DNA of 64,000 nt, taken from Membranipora membranacea (taxonomy: Eukaryota; Bryozoa; Gymnolaemata; Cheilostomatida; Membraniporidae). A model generated the notes under the pieces. It did no database searches. It saw only the letters and a list, made by a program, of their open reading frames with translations, and was not told the origin of the DNA. Location: contig OU612065.1 in NCBI GenBank assembly GCA_914767715.1, positions 744,001 through 808,000 of the forward strand. The letters are read 5' to 3'. Shown here one piece after another: positions 10,331-22,300 of the stretch (within the stretch, counting starts at the first letter, position 1; every line of letters starts with the position of its first letter). The position numbers were made by a program, and so were the translations under genes.

Positions 10331-13300
10331 TTAGATCTGCGCTGATTTAGAAGCTCTTATCTGATCGATGTCGTACAGTACATCTAACATAGTGGACACA
10401 CTCCAAGCCTGTGCTGGGCAGCTGTCAGCACAAATCTGTAATCAATAATAAGGTCAGCGGTTCAGTATTTTGTTTGATCTAACAGGCTCCTAGTTATATG
10501 TATAGAGTCTCCCCAAATGATTATCAATGTTTTATTTAAGTGAATAATAGTTAAATTAACGATCCTGTGATAATGTTCAAGGTCAATGCTGAGACAACAA
10601 GAACTTTTCATGTAGTGGATTTCACTCCAGTGCATCGCCTTATTGTCGATTTAAGGATGAAAAATAAAAGCATACCTACATGATACATACATACAACTTT
10701 TTAATGTGTATAAGTTAGATTACCTGTGCGTTAAAGTTAGTTAGCTCAGGTAGGCTCCTCCAGTCACTACTTAGTACAGCCAGGTGATGTGATGTCAGCT
10801 TATTCTCTATACTCCTCATTAGTTTATCTAACATCACATGCTCACTACTATCTGATCTCTGTGACATCACCAGCTTAGCTCTCATGTAGTATCCTAACGG
10901 CCATAACCATTCCTGTAAGGGGACACATATATCTCATTATGTTATCTCTTGGATCGATATAGAGTCCTGTTTAGTTCTCTCCGGGGTATATGGAAATTAA
11001 GAAGAAGAAATATCACAAGGCCCACATTTCATCTCTGGGAAAGTTTCCATACAGTTAGAGAGAGGAGAGCGATTGTTTTGGTAATAATCTTCTACACACA
11101 GGTATATTGTAGTTACATGCTTGTACACTTACAGGTATATTGTAGTTACATGCTTGTACACTTACAGGTATATTGTAGTTACATGCTTGTACACTTACAG
11201 GTATATTGTAGTTACATGCTTGTACACTTACAGGTATATTGTAGTTACATGCTTGTACACTTACAGGTATATTGTAGTTACATGCTTGTAAACTTACAGG
11301 TATATTGTAGTTACATGCTTCTACACACAGGTATATTGTAGTTACATGCTTGTACATTTACATGTATATTGTAGTTACATGCTTGTACACTTACAGGTCC
11401 ATTATGATAGTTAAATCCTTTGGCTGATTTATAATTATCCGAGTCATCGCTGTTTATATAATCTCCATTATAATTCCAGTCGCTGTCAATAAAATTCAAA
11501 AGATTAAGAGGCTCGTGAAAGCATAGAGTGTTTGCATAAAAAATGCTAACAAATGTGCTGATTATCATAGAAATATACAGTGTAGTTAGGGTCTTCATAT
11601 AAGAGCAGTAACTGCTAGATTGTCTAACTAACTGCATATGAATACAGAGTATATAAAGATAGTATATAAAAAAAATGTGTGTGCAGTATAAACAAAGCTA
11701 GTATACATATATAGTGTATATGCACATTATATACAGCTTAAAGAATATATTCAGGTTATGTATAGATTATATACATATTATATACATATATAGAATATAT
11801 GCAGATTATATACATACTGTATACATATTATATACATATATACAGATTATATACATACTGTATACAGATTATACACACACCTGTTGTCCAGTGTCTTCAT
11901 ACCTAGAGGGCCGACCAGATGAGCTTCTACCATGTCTAATGCTGCCACAGCATGATCAGTACTGAACAGATCAGGTGCCTTCAGAATATAACATGTGGGA
12001 GTCAGTGAGGTAAAAGGATTTGTAATAATCTGTACTTACATTATCTTTAGTTCAGATATCTGAGCTAATCTCTCAAATAATATGAGATGCCCCTCATAAT
12101 TATTCATAAAATCAGAGTGTGAAGCACCATCCTATACATTATCAGATTTAGTGCTAGGGATCGATGAGTAGTACTAGGGAGAGCATACCAGAGCTATGGC
12201 TATAGGGAAGTTAGGCCTGAGCTGATAATCAGTCCAGCGTGGATCGGCTCCCACTGAGTCCTTGTATATATTCCTTCTGTTAATGAAGTCTGGATGAGGG
12301 TCATGGTCTAGACTTGTATATGATGAATCCACCCAGTAATTCTTCTCAAAGTTTCGCTTGATCAGATTGTACCAAACTTCAAAGGTTATCTCCTGTTTAT
12401 ATTCCCAATCTGTATAACAAGTGAAGCCAAAATATAAGACATTAATTGCATGTAAGACTTACTCTTGGTAGTTAGTCCAAACAAATTAACACAGAGACAG
12501 AGTAATCGCGCTGACTAACCTTTTCTTTTTGCTGACACTCCAGCGTATGGATATAGTCCCTTGTTGTAGAGATCAGAGAGCCAGAGAACAGCAGAGGCAC
12601 AGAGTCCGACCAGCTCCACGGCTGATCCATTCCTTAAACACAAAAAAGAACAATCAATTAGGCTTCCATATTCAACAAAGGATAACTATTTTATATGCAA
12701 ACCTGTGAATGCTATTGGTTATGTGCCCAGACAATTGAGAAGTGAGATGTTGATTATGACCATATGACAGCATGCTACAATCCTTACCTGGGAGTGGCTG
12801 GCTTGCCTTTATTACCTGCCTTCTCACTAGATCCCATCTTATCCATCCATGTACCACAATTCCATTCATTACCACCATAAACAAAACCAGTGGTCCAGTC
12901 TATACCAGCCTGTAACACAATCACGAGTTGTACTTAGTGTACAAGCTTAGTTCTGAACATCACGAGGAAGGTGGAAATAAAGAGATTTGAGCTATAAGGT
13001 TGAAACGCTGAATAGCTAAAAGCATTGATAGATACACCTGCACTCACAAACAGTACAAGGGAGGAATAAAACTAACCTCTATATCAAACCCACGATCTGT
13101 CATGTGTTCGTCGATGGCGCTGCCAGCATTTCTCTCTCTGAACTTAATACCGTCAGCGTGACGCTGTAATACCTCCTGTACGACCTGCATGAGAGGCTGA
13201 GTAATCTCCCCTGAGTCGTAAGGCTCGCTCTGATCGGAGGAGTAGATCCTTAGTACAGGCTCAGCTAGTATAGCCACTCCGTTAGGTGTTATATTACAGT

Positions 13301-16300
13301 AATCCTGTATAGCCCATGTGGCATCTCTACAGTTATATCGGGCGTGTATACCCTCCCCGTGGAGGTTTGGTATCAATCCATGCCGTACAGAACCAGCAAA
13401 TGACAGGATGATAGCTCTACAAAACACGTAGTATATTTTTTTATATGAGACAAAATTATTTTCTGATCAGAGAAGAAAATTATACCAGAAACTCAATATC
13501 ACTCATTGTAATGGCTGATTGTGCTGTAGAACGTGTGTAAAAGTGTTTATGTATTGTGATATTGTTAGTTTGGGGGGGGGGGGAGGGGATAGTAATAGCT
13601 TACTTAGCTTCCTTATATCTGCCTGTTACTAGGAGTAATCCTCTCAATGATATAAACGTGTCTCTCCCCCAAATCCTCATAATACCTTCTGAGAAATGCG
13701 GCAGACCTTGAAAATAAACAAGCCAAGATAAGCTAAATAATGTGCAACTATGCCCCAACCTAATATCGTCCCAAACAGTGGAGATCAGATGTTTGTAATA
13801 TGAAAAGCTAGCTCGTAACAACTAAGTATTAAGTACCGTAATCCCTCACCTATAGATCGCCGATTTATAAGTGAAGGCGGCTGTAAGAGAGTAGCATATA
13901 GACGCGACTATCATTAGAAGCATTTTTATATTTAGCTTGGACTAAAACCAATTATAATCACTGAAGCTGAATAGCTCAGTGGTAAAGTGTGTGACTTGTA
14001 ATCATGAAGTTGTGAATTCAAAACCCACTGAAGGCAGCTTTTTCCCCAAAACTACTCCTTTGTAGTGAGTGAATGTGTGCCACAAAATTCAAATTTTTCA
14101 ACAATCAGCATATCATATCTCTATCACAGTCTTTCAAAATAAATAAAACATGCCAAGAACCTCATACACCATTCAGCAGAAACTGGAAGTATTGAGAACA
14201 GTTGAAAAGAATAACAACCTTGACAAGACTGTAAGGGAATTGAACATTAATAGGCGCTTGATTCAAAGATGGAGAGCTTCCAAACATCAACTACTGATAT
14301 GATTCACTTATAAGACACGGTGTCTTATAGCTGTGGGGTGTCTTATAGCTGTGGGGTGTGTTATAACTGGAGCATTTTTATTTTTTCTGAGGGGGGTGAT
14401 TCACTTATAAGTCCGGTGACTTATAGGTGAGGTTTTACGGTAGTGTTTAATAAGACGTTATTGTGACAGAATTGCTGAAGTAACAAGTGCATATACTAAG
14501 ACTGAGTATTTAAGTTGGGCTGTTGATGTTATAATCAGACCTGCAGAGATACTGATGATCTGTAGCTTATCTGTGAGATCATGTTTATATATTCTCTGTA
14601 CAGAAGTATCCAGCCTGGCTAGTTTAGCCGACTCTACTACAGCACAGAACTGCTGACTACATAACGCTAACTCTCTGATCAGTGGATACCCAGCAGATAC
14701 AAACCTGATAATATAAATATATACTATATAACTTTATAGTATACTGTGTGTATGAATGTAGATTGATGCGGCATATGGTGTTCTAATACAAATTTTTGTA
14801 TCCCAAACATCGATATAAATATATCATGTATGCGATACACACATTAAACAATCTCAATATAGGATATATACAAACAGCTAAACATGCTGATGAGGCGACG
14901 GGATTGTTACTTGACTCAATAGCCGTAATATATATGGTCAAAGTTTGCTGTTAGTATAAGATAGTTCACTCTATATAAGGAATACATATATTATGGCGGT
15001 TAAGTCTTACTTGCTCATTTTATTCCACACAGTTTGGTTTATCATCATAGAGAGAGCAAGGAGAGACAGATCAAAGTAACAGGGTATGAGATATCTGGGC
15101 AGACATTTCACTTGAGCTAACAGCTCAGATATGTAAGATCTCAGCTGTAAATATACAGTATTAATGGTGGTGAATGGTGGATAGGAATCTCTAGCATATA
15201 GACAGACCACCAGCTGACAAGGGTAGATTATAGGTAAGGGGTGCATTTAATTAATTAATATATGCTGGTGAGTGAATTACATGTAATTTACATTGTGTCA
15301 TACCTGATTAAGTGGCTTATAGTGAGAAAGCCTACTTGTAATGTAATCTATTAACCAATCACCATCTCTGAGATTCTGACATATTTGGTGTCCGAGATTA
15401 TTCTCTGTTCTTATCCTGCATAGAGGCGATAAAATCCCTAGAATAAGATTCAAAGACTCATTAGGGAGTTGTGTACCCATGTTATGGAGACCAGAATTGG
15501 CAGATACAAATTGCACTTCCATGGTCATGAAAAACTGCACCAGAAGCCACATATACAGAGGTAGAGTTATCCACACTTGGTTCACGATGAAAATTGGGTT
15601 GGAACTGAACTTTATCTACAGACCTTGCAGCCCAGTGTAGACTAGAGAGCCATGATTTGGTACATTGTAAGCACCGTATCCATTTATACTCTTTTCTTCA
15701 GGCTCACAATGATACATCAAGTCATTGAGATCAGGTAATGTGAGTTTATTCATCATCTCAAATAGACCAAGGGCTGAAAAATGTGCAACATATTAGTACC
15801 AATGTGACCCTCATCAGTCAGTATACATATATGAGTGCAGTCACCGTGCAGAAAATAAGAACCGTGAATATAGCGCAAATAGTGTTATTTATCGCCGAAT
15901 CTGGCTTTTCATATGTTGTACCATTTCAAAGAAATCATATATATATTTTGTCTGACAGGCTATCACAAGATGTGGGTGGAACAGCAGTAGAATATGTGTA
16001 AGTTTACCTGCAGGACTGGTAGTCTGTTTGCCTTTAGCTACATATTCCTGCATCTCAGATACAGTTTTAAGTATAGCATTCTGTGATGACACCAGTGCCT
16101 TATCTGGTAAAACACTGCAATAAAAAATGAAATAAGCTCGGATAGGAAAAACACAGTCACTCATGTCTTTCCTGATTCATTATACTCATACTGTAACAGA
16201 TATCTGTTGTCATCATAAGTTTCAAGCCATGTACAGAAAAAAGACACTATATGAGTCACCTTAGAATAAGGACAGAGCCAGGTGGGAAGTTTTGTAGAGA

Positions 16301-19300
16301 TATCCTCTGTGCCTGGTTAGACTGTCTCTGCCACTTTGCTCCTGGTACTTGGTCTATCCCTACTTGTGTCCTTAGTGATGTTGTATGAGACTTCAGACCA
16401 TTTATATACTGTTTGTGCTTCGTGAAAGGCGTAACAGAATCAGACGACTTGGTGACATGTCCATGTAATATCACCTTGTCTAAATGTCCTGAGAAATAGA
16501 ACCAACATAGGTTATGTTCATAAATAAAGATTACATGGTCATGTCAATGAGTCTAATTTCTGAGGATGGATTCTGACCATCAACTCCATCCGCTGCGAAG
16601 CCATCATTAAATGAATGCACCATTACAAAGAAACCATGTGTATAAATTCTGAGTGCGCATGTAATTATTAGGTATATATTCTAGGACTGAGGTATACTCA
16701 TAGACTTAATAATTAGACTTTATTATTAAGTCTATGGGTATACTATATTCTGTAACATTTCTCTCTCAATAATGATTGAATTTGACTTGGGCAACAATAT
16801 ACGAAATGAACAAGGATCTGATGACTCAGTACACTAAAGTTTTATCCACAAGGATATGCAAGGCTATAATGCTTTCTAGTCCATTTATCCCATATCAGTG
16901 ATTCCAGCTACAAATTATGAAAACAGGTAGAGAATATACTGTAGGAATAATAGATACTTACCTTCAAATGTAAGGCTATCACATCTTGGATTGTCTCCCC
17001 CGTCGATACTGAATGCACTTCTAACCACACATATATAGGATCTGTGAGTCTTAGGGTTATGTCTAGTGATAGATACAACCTCATTACCCAGATCGTGGAC
17101 ATATACCTGTATATACATAAGAGTAATATATTAGAGTATGTGTACAATGTACAAATACCCATATATGCATATAGTTAGCGTATGATGTACATATACCTGT
17201 ATATGCATAGGGCAGAGGGAAACCATATATCTGTACATGCATTGGGTACGTGTATGATGTACATATACCTGTATATACATAGAACAGAGGGAAAACCATT
17301 AATATCCCTCTGGTTGAAGTGTTTTTCTCATGTATAGTTTTACCTGATTATAACCGGTACCACCCATGACTCTATGCAGCTCGTTGAGAATTTGTTTAGC
17401 TTTTATTATTCCAGTGTTGATGTTACAGTGTGCAGCATCAGGGACAGTTTTGGAGTCGTCTGACCAGCTAGTATATAATCTTCGCTCATCCACCACACTT
17501 ATCTGTATATGGATAGAACAATACAATACAATAATGATACACTTAATACCATAAAACACAAATACTATCGCCGCGCCGATCGGTTCATTTAACCATTTGA
17601 CCATAATTAACATTGTGTCTTAGGTGACTATCTACATTTCTAGGGCGCATTTATAGTGCAGATTTTTGCATCAGATTATTTGGTCAGATTTTTCCTTTTA
17701 TATAAGCTGTCACTTAGAACATCAAAAAATATGAATTTGTGAAATGATACTCTTTGTTGTTCCCAATGTTGGCTTACTTAAACGATGGAGAGATCAGAAG
17801 TAATCTGCAGCTTTAGGTGCATGTGAGCGCTCCAATCTCTAATTCTCGCACTGATGCGGAACACGAAGAACAGCAGACAGGGATTTTATATTCTATACTA
17901 CTGACTTACATGATGAGGGACTAGTTCATTATAACCTCTGTTACTTCCTGTGGCACAGCAAGCCATAGACACATAGGCAGATAAGGCAAGACTGTCCTCT
18001 ACTGTACGCTTCTGTAACCATAGCAACAACAATATACTGGAAAACTGTCATGTTGAATTTTGCATTTATTTCACACATGGTCTTACATATGGCATGGTTC
18101 TTATGCATGAACCTGACATCCCCACATCAACAACCCTAGGCAAGCAGACACAATCAGGCCATCTAACCACATACTATTTATATCATGCTTCAAGGTTATG
18201 AGCATTGAGCTGCTGTGCCAAGTTTACTAATAGGATGTCAATGGAAGAATGTAGATTGACAAGACAGAGACCTTCATCATCATTAAAAGTTGTGGAGTGG
18301 GATGACAAGGCAAATTTTCTATATGAATAACAGAGCAAATCAATCTGTGGTATTATGCCATGAATTTGCGATACTGGAGATTGTGATAAATTGGTAATTG
18401 ATTGTAAGCAGGGCACACAGCAGGGCCAGAGTACACAGCAGGGCCAGTGCACACAGCAGGGCCAGAGTACACAGCAGGGCCAGAGTACACAGCAGGGCCA
18501 GAGTACACAGCAGGGCCAGAGTACACAGCAGGGCCAGTGTACACAGCAGGGCCAGAGTACACAGCAGGGCCAGAGTACACAGCAGGGCCAGAGTACACAG
18601 CAGGGCCAGAGTACACAGCAGGGCCAGAGTACACAGCAGGGCCAGTGTACACAGCAGGGCCAGAGTACACAGCAGGGACAGAGTACACAGCAGGGCCAGA
18701 GCACACAGCAGGGCCAGTGTACACAGCAGGGCCAGAGCACACAGCAGGGCCAGTGTACACAGCAGGGCCAGTGCACACAGCAGGGCCAGAGTACACAGCA
18801 GGGCCAGTGTACACAGCAGGGCCAGAGTACACAGCAGGGCCAGAGTACACAGCAGGGCCAGTGCACACAGCAGGGCCAGTGCACACAGCAGGGCCAGAGT
18901 ACACAGCAGGGCCAGAGTACACAGCAGGGCCAGAGTACACAGCAGGGCCAGAGTACACAGCAGGGCCAGTGTACACAGCAGGGCCAGAGTACACAGCAGG
19001 GACAGAGCACACAGCAGGGCCAGAGCACACAGCAGGGCCAGTGTACACAGCAGGGCCAGTGCACACAGCAGGGCCAGTGTACACAACAGGGCCAGAGTAC
19101 ACAGCAGGGCCAGTGCACACAGCAGGGCCAGTGCACACAGCAGGGCCAGAGTACACAGCAGGGCCAGAGTACACAGCAGGGCCAGAGCACACAGCAGGGC
19201 CAGAGTACACAGCAGGGCCAGTGTACACAGCAGGGCCAGAGTACACAGCAGGGCCAGAGTACACAGCAGGGCCAGAGTACACAGCAGGGCCAGAGTACAC

Positions 19301-22300
19301 AGCAGGGCCAGAGTACACAGCAGGGCCAGAGTACACAGCAGGGCCAGAGTACACAGCAGGGCCAGAGCACACAGCAGGGCCAGTGCACACAGCAGGGCCA
19401 GAGTACACAGCAGGGCCAGTGCACACAGCAGGGCCAGAGTACACAGCAGGGCCAGAGTACATACCGTTACGATGGAGTCGTTGTCGTGAGTAGCATCCAT
19501 GAGTAGAGCGTGAGCTACAGTAGGTCTGAGAAGCTGTATATTTGGTTGTATGAATGATCCGACTGGTTGTCCTCCGTATCTATACACCAATCTACCCTGC
19601 TCATGAGCATCCCACGCTGATAATCCCTCTGTAACAGTAATTATTCCCTGCGTATGTTACCCAACATAATAAAGGCCTTCTATATCCAAGATTTTCTGAT
19701 GGAAAGCGATATAAATATATATGCATACGTGTATTCATATTTGTATACAATAATATGTCTTGACATGTATATGTGCATGCCGGTATAAGTATAATGTGTA
19801 TGAGCATACAGGTATAAGTGTGTATGTATACAGGTATAAGTATATGTGTGTATACAGGTATAAGTATATAAGTTTATATTTATGCTAACTGCACGAGCAG
19901 CATTATGTTATATTAGGACCCTAATTACAGTGTAGAGTTAATCACACAAGCCTATAAAGGTAGTGATGGACATAGCGGTCTCACCTCTGATGAGAGAATT
20001 CAATCCTAGTCTGTTCACAAACACATTATCCAGATCCTCATGAGATGTGAATAATTCAGCCATCACATATAAATCAGGGTTAATACCTCGAGCATACCGC
20101 ATCATGTACTGAAAACAGAATCAAGCTTATCTACGCAGGGTGCAGGGAGGTACATATACAGATTAAAGTGAATGTTTTATCTTACAGCAGGAATAGTGCC
20201 GAGTTATTTTTTACCTCTGCGACATGTATAGGTGTGCTGTGGCAGTTATCAAGCCTTACACCTTGGAATATCCCGACAGTCTGCTTAGTGTAATCCTCCA
20301 TACGCTGCCAGAGATACGGAGAGTCAGCGGGGCAGTCTCCGTATCTCAGCTTCACGCTATCACCCCAAACTACTAACTCACGTCTCAGATATACATCCGA
20401 TCCTGGTATGGTCAAATAAAATCTACATTTCATATTGAAATATTAATTTATGTATTGATTTGAATGATTGCAGTAAAGGGAGGGGGGGGGGGTACAAACA
20501 TATATGACATCATAAAAAAAGAAAAAAATATTCAGGATAACAAGAAAGATTATCAATAAAAGCTTTGATCATCAACCCGCTGAAACTAAATCTGAGCTAA
20601 CAAACCTGACTCAGCGAAGTTTTTCATAGGATCATCTCCGAACACCCAGCCATTATGAGCCATGATAAGTCTACACTGGTCGTCACAATCAAGTATACTG
20701 TTATCTTCTTCTATGTCTCCAGCTATGTATCCATTTTTCTTATTTATAAAATAACTGTAAAATTTACACAGAAGAAATAATAAGACTTCTCCTGATATAT
20801 GAAACACTGAGATGCCTGAAACCATGTTTGATCACTGCTCATAGAGTTTGAATATATTATGACACAATGTCACCGCTATGAAAATATCTACTTCGCAGGT
20901 AAGGTTATAACACAAAGTTTATAGCTGTGTATGAGGAGACATGATATACTGACTAGTCTACTAGAGGCTGAGACGGAGTCACTTACTAGTCTACTAGAGG
21001 CTGAGATGGAGTCACTGTGCCCAGTTTGGGTCCGTGATCAGCCAGGAATCTATAACTAACGCCCTGTATTATATTCTCTACAGCAGCGCGGACATGTGAC
21101 TCAATCTCCTCTGACTTTCTGGAGTTCAGCTCCGTTACGCGTCGCTCAAAGTCAGCAGTAATCTCTGTTATCAGACTATCATCTTCCTTGTCGACTACAC
21201 TCCTATATTTAAAAAAGTCAGTTGTGAGAACAGGATGAGTTATGAGTCAAGTTATGGAGAAAGTATGAATAAGCATCAGAAGGTAAAATGTGATTTGACT
21301 AACTTATACTATAAACTTACAGTATATCATCTGTATAATGAGCAAGGGCGCTACATACGTCCATATGACTATCTTCTCTTCTGTACTTACTATCCTGTAT
21401 TATACTTAGCTCTGTATGAGGCTTCTTTATGATATGTGACAGCTCCCCAGGAGCCTTCCTCAGTGCAGTAATCACCTCTGTAATATCGGAGATAAATTAG
21501 GATCCAACAACTTGTATCCACTAATAACTAATGTAATAATACAGGGTATTCTTAAGCAGCAATATATTTTTTGTGAGAAGAAAGACAATAAATCTATTAC
21601 AGAAGGCTTTAACATATTGAAGCAGGACAGTAGCATCGAATAAGGTTATCACTGACAGTAATGATCTATATTAGTACATCAGAAACAGCAGAAGCAGAAG
21701 CAACTCACCTTTGACACTAACTGTAAACTGCTGTACTGTTCTCTTCACGTCAACAGAGTAAAACTCAGCAAGTTTTAATTCCTGGATCTGATTCTTAAGA
21801 TATTCCCTCAGAGCCTGAAAGGGTTAATTCAAAAAGGTTAACAGAACTGATTAAATATATCAGATTACTGAAATGAATGTAACCATCACTAGGAATACAC
21901 AGATGTGTATAACAGGGAGGGGGTAATATAGTGTAGGTAGGGGTAATATTGTGTAGGTACTTACGTTGATATGATGATGAGAGTCGATTTGAGGAGGTAT
22001 ATTCTTGGTTGAGAGTTGCCCTGAGGCTACGTTGTAGGAAGTATAGTATACGAGCCGATCTATGAGGTAGGCTGGCTTGAGATGAGGAGTGTTCTGTAGA
22101 TTATAAGTAGACTCTGGATGTGAGACGAGCCATTGTGAGTCATTAGCTGTGTGATTGTAAACTAAATCAGTAACAGATAAAACCTGCCACTCTTCTCTCA
22201 TAAACCTCACTAACATAGCCACATCCTCCCAGGAGTATTCTTTACCTAAAATATACAAACACAAATCTGTAACATCTATACACCATTACAGTTTGATGAC

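Larger units (their letters stand above)
13834..14442 (+). mobile_element. Pogo/Tigger-like DNA transposon derivative in AGL intron 20
   Basis: The ends are inverted repeats: left taccgtaatccctcacctata at 13834, right the complement (tataggtgaggttttacggta) ending at 14442, with further internal matches (ttataagtga). The interior contains a short transposase-like frame and a tRNA-like segment. The terminal TA is compatible with a TA target site. At about 609 bp it is non-autonomous. Confidence 0.7.

Noticed and set aside
10949-11357. Repeat proteins with [11 protein letters not shown] units on + and [10 protein letters not shown] units on -
   Set aside because: 33-bp minisatellite in AGL intron 27. 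No splice or homology support as protein.
13965-14036. tRNA gene
   Set aside because: The A box is good but the B box is degenerate and the acceptor ends do not pair. Called a SINE relic.
15783-16001. Plus-strand 72-codon frame
   Set aside because: Lies in AGL intron 16 and overlaps its acceptor region. No homology or splice support.
18418-19462. CRISPR-like regular repeat array
   Set aside because: There are no unique spacers, the units are contiguous, and the context is an animal intron.
18183-19590. Very long open frames on both strands (up to 416 codons)
   Set aside because: They are the 18-bp minisatellite read in all frames. AGL exons 11 and 12 splice around it in phase, so it is intron.
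21391-21477. Shorter AGL exon 6 ending at the GTAAGT at 21390
   Set aside because: It leaves the wrong phase for exon 7. Extending to the donor at 21320 restores the frame and the conserved IIQDSKYRR segment.
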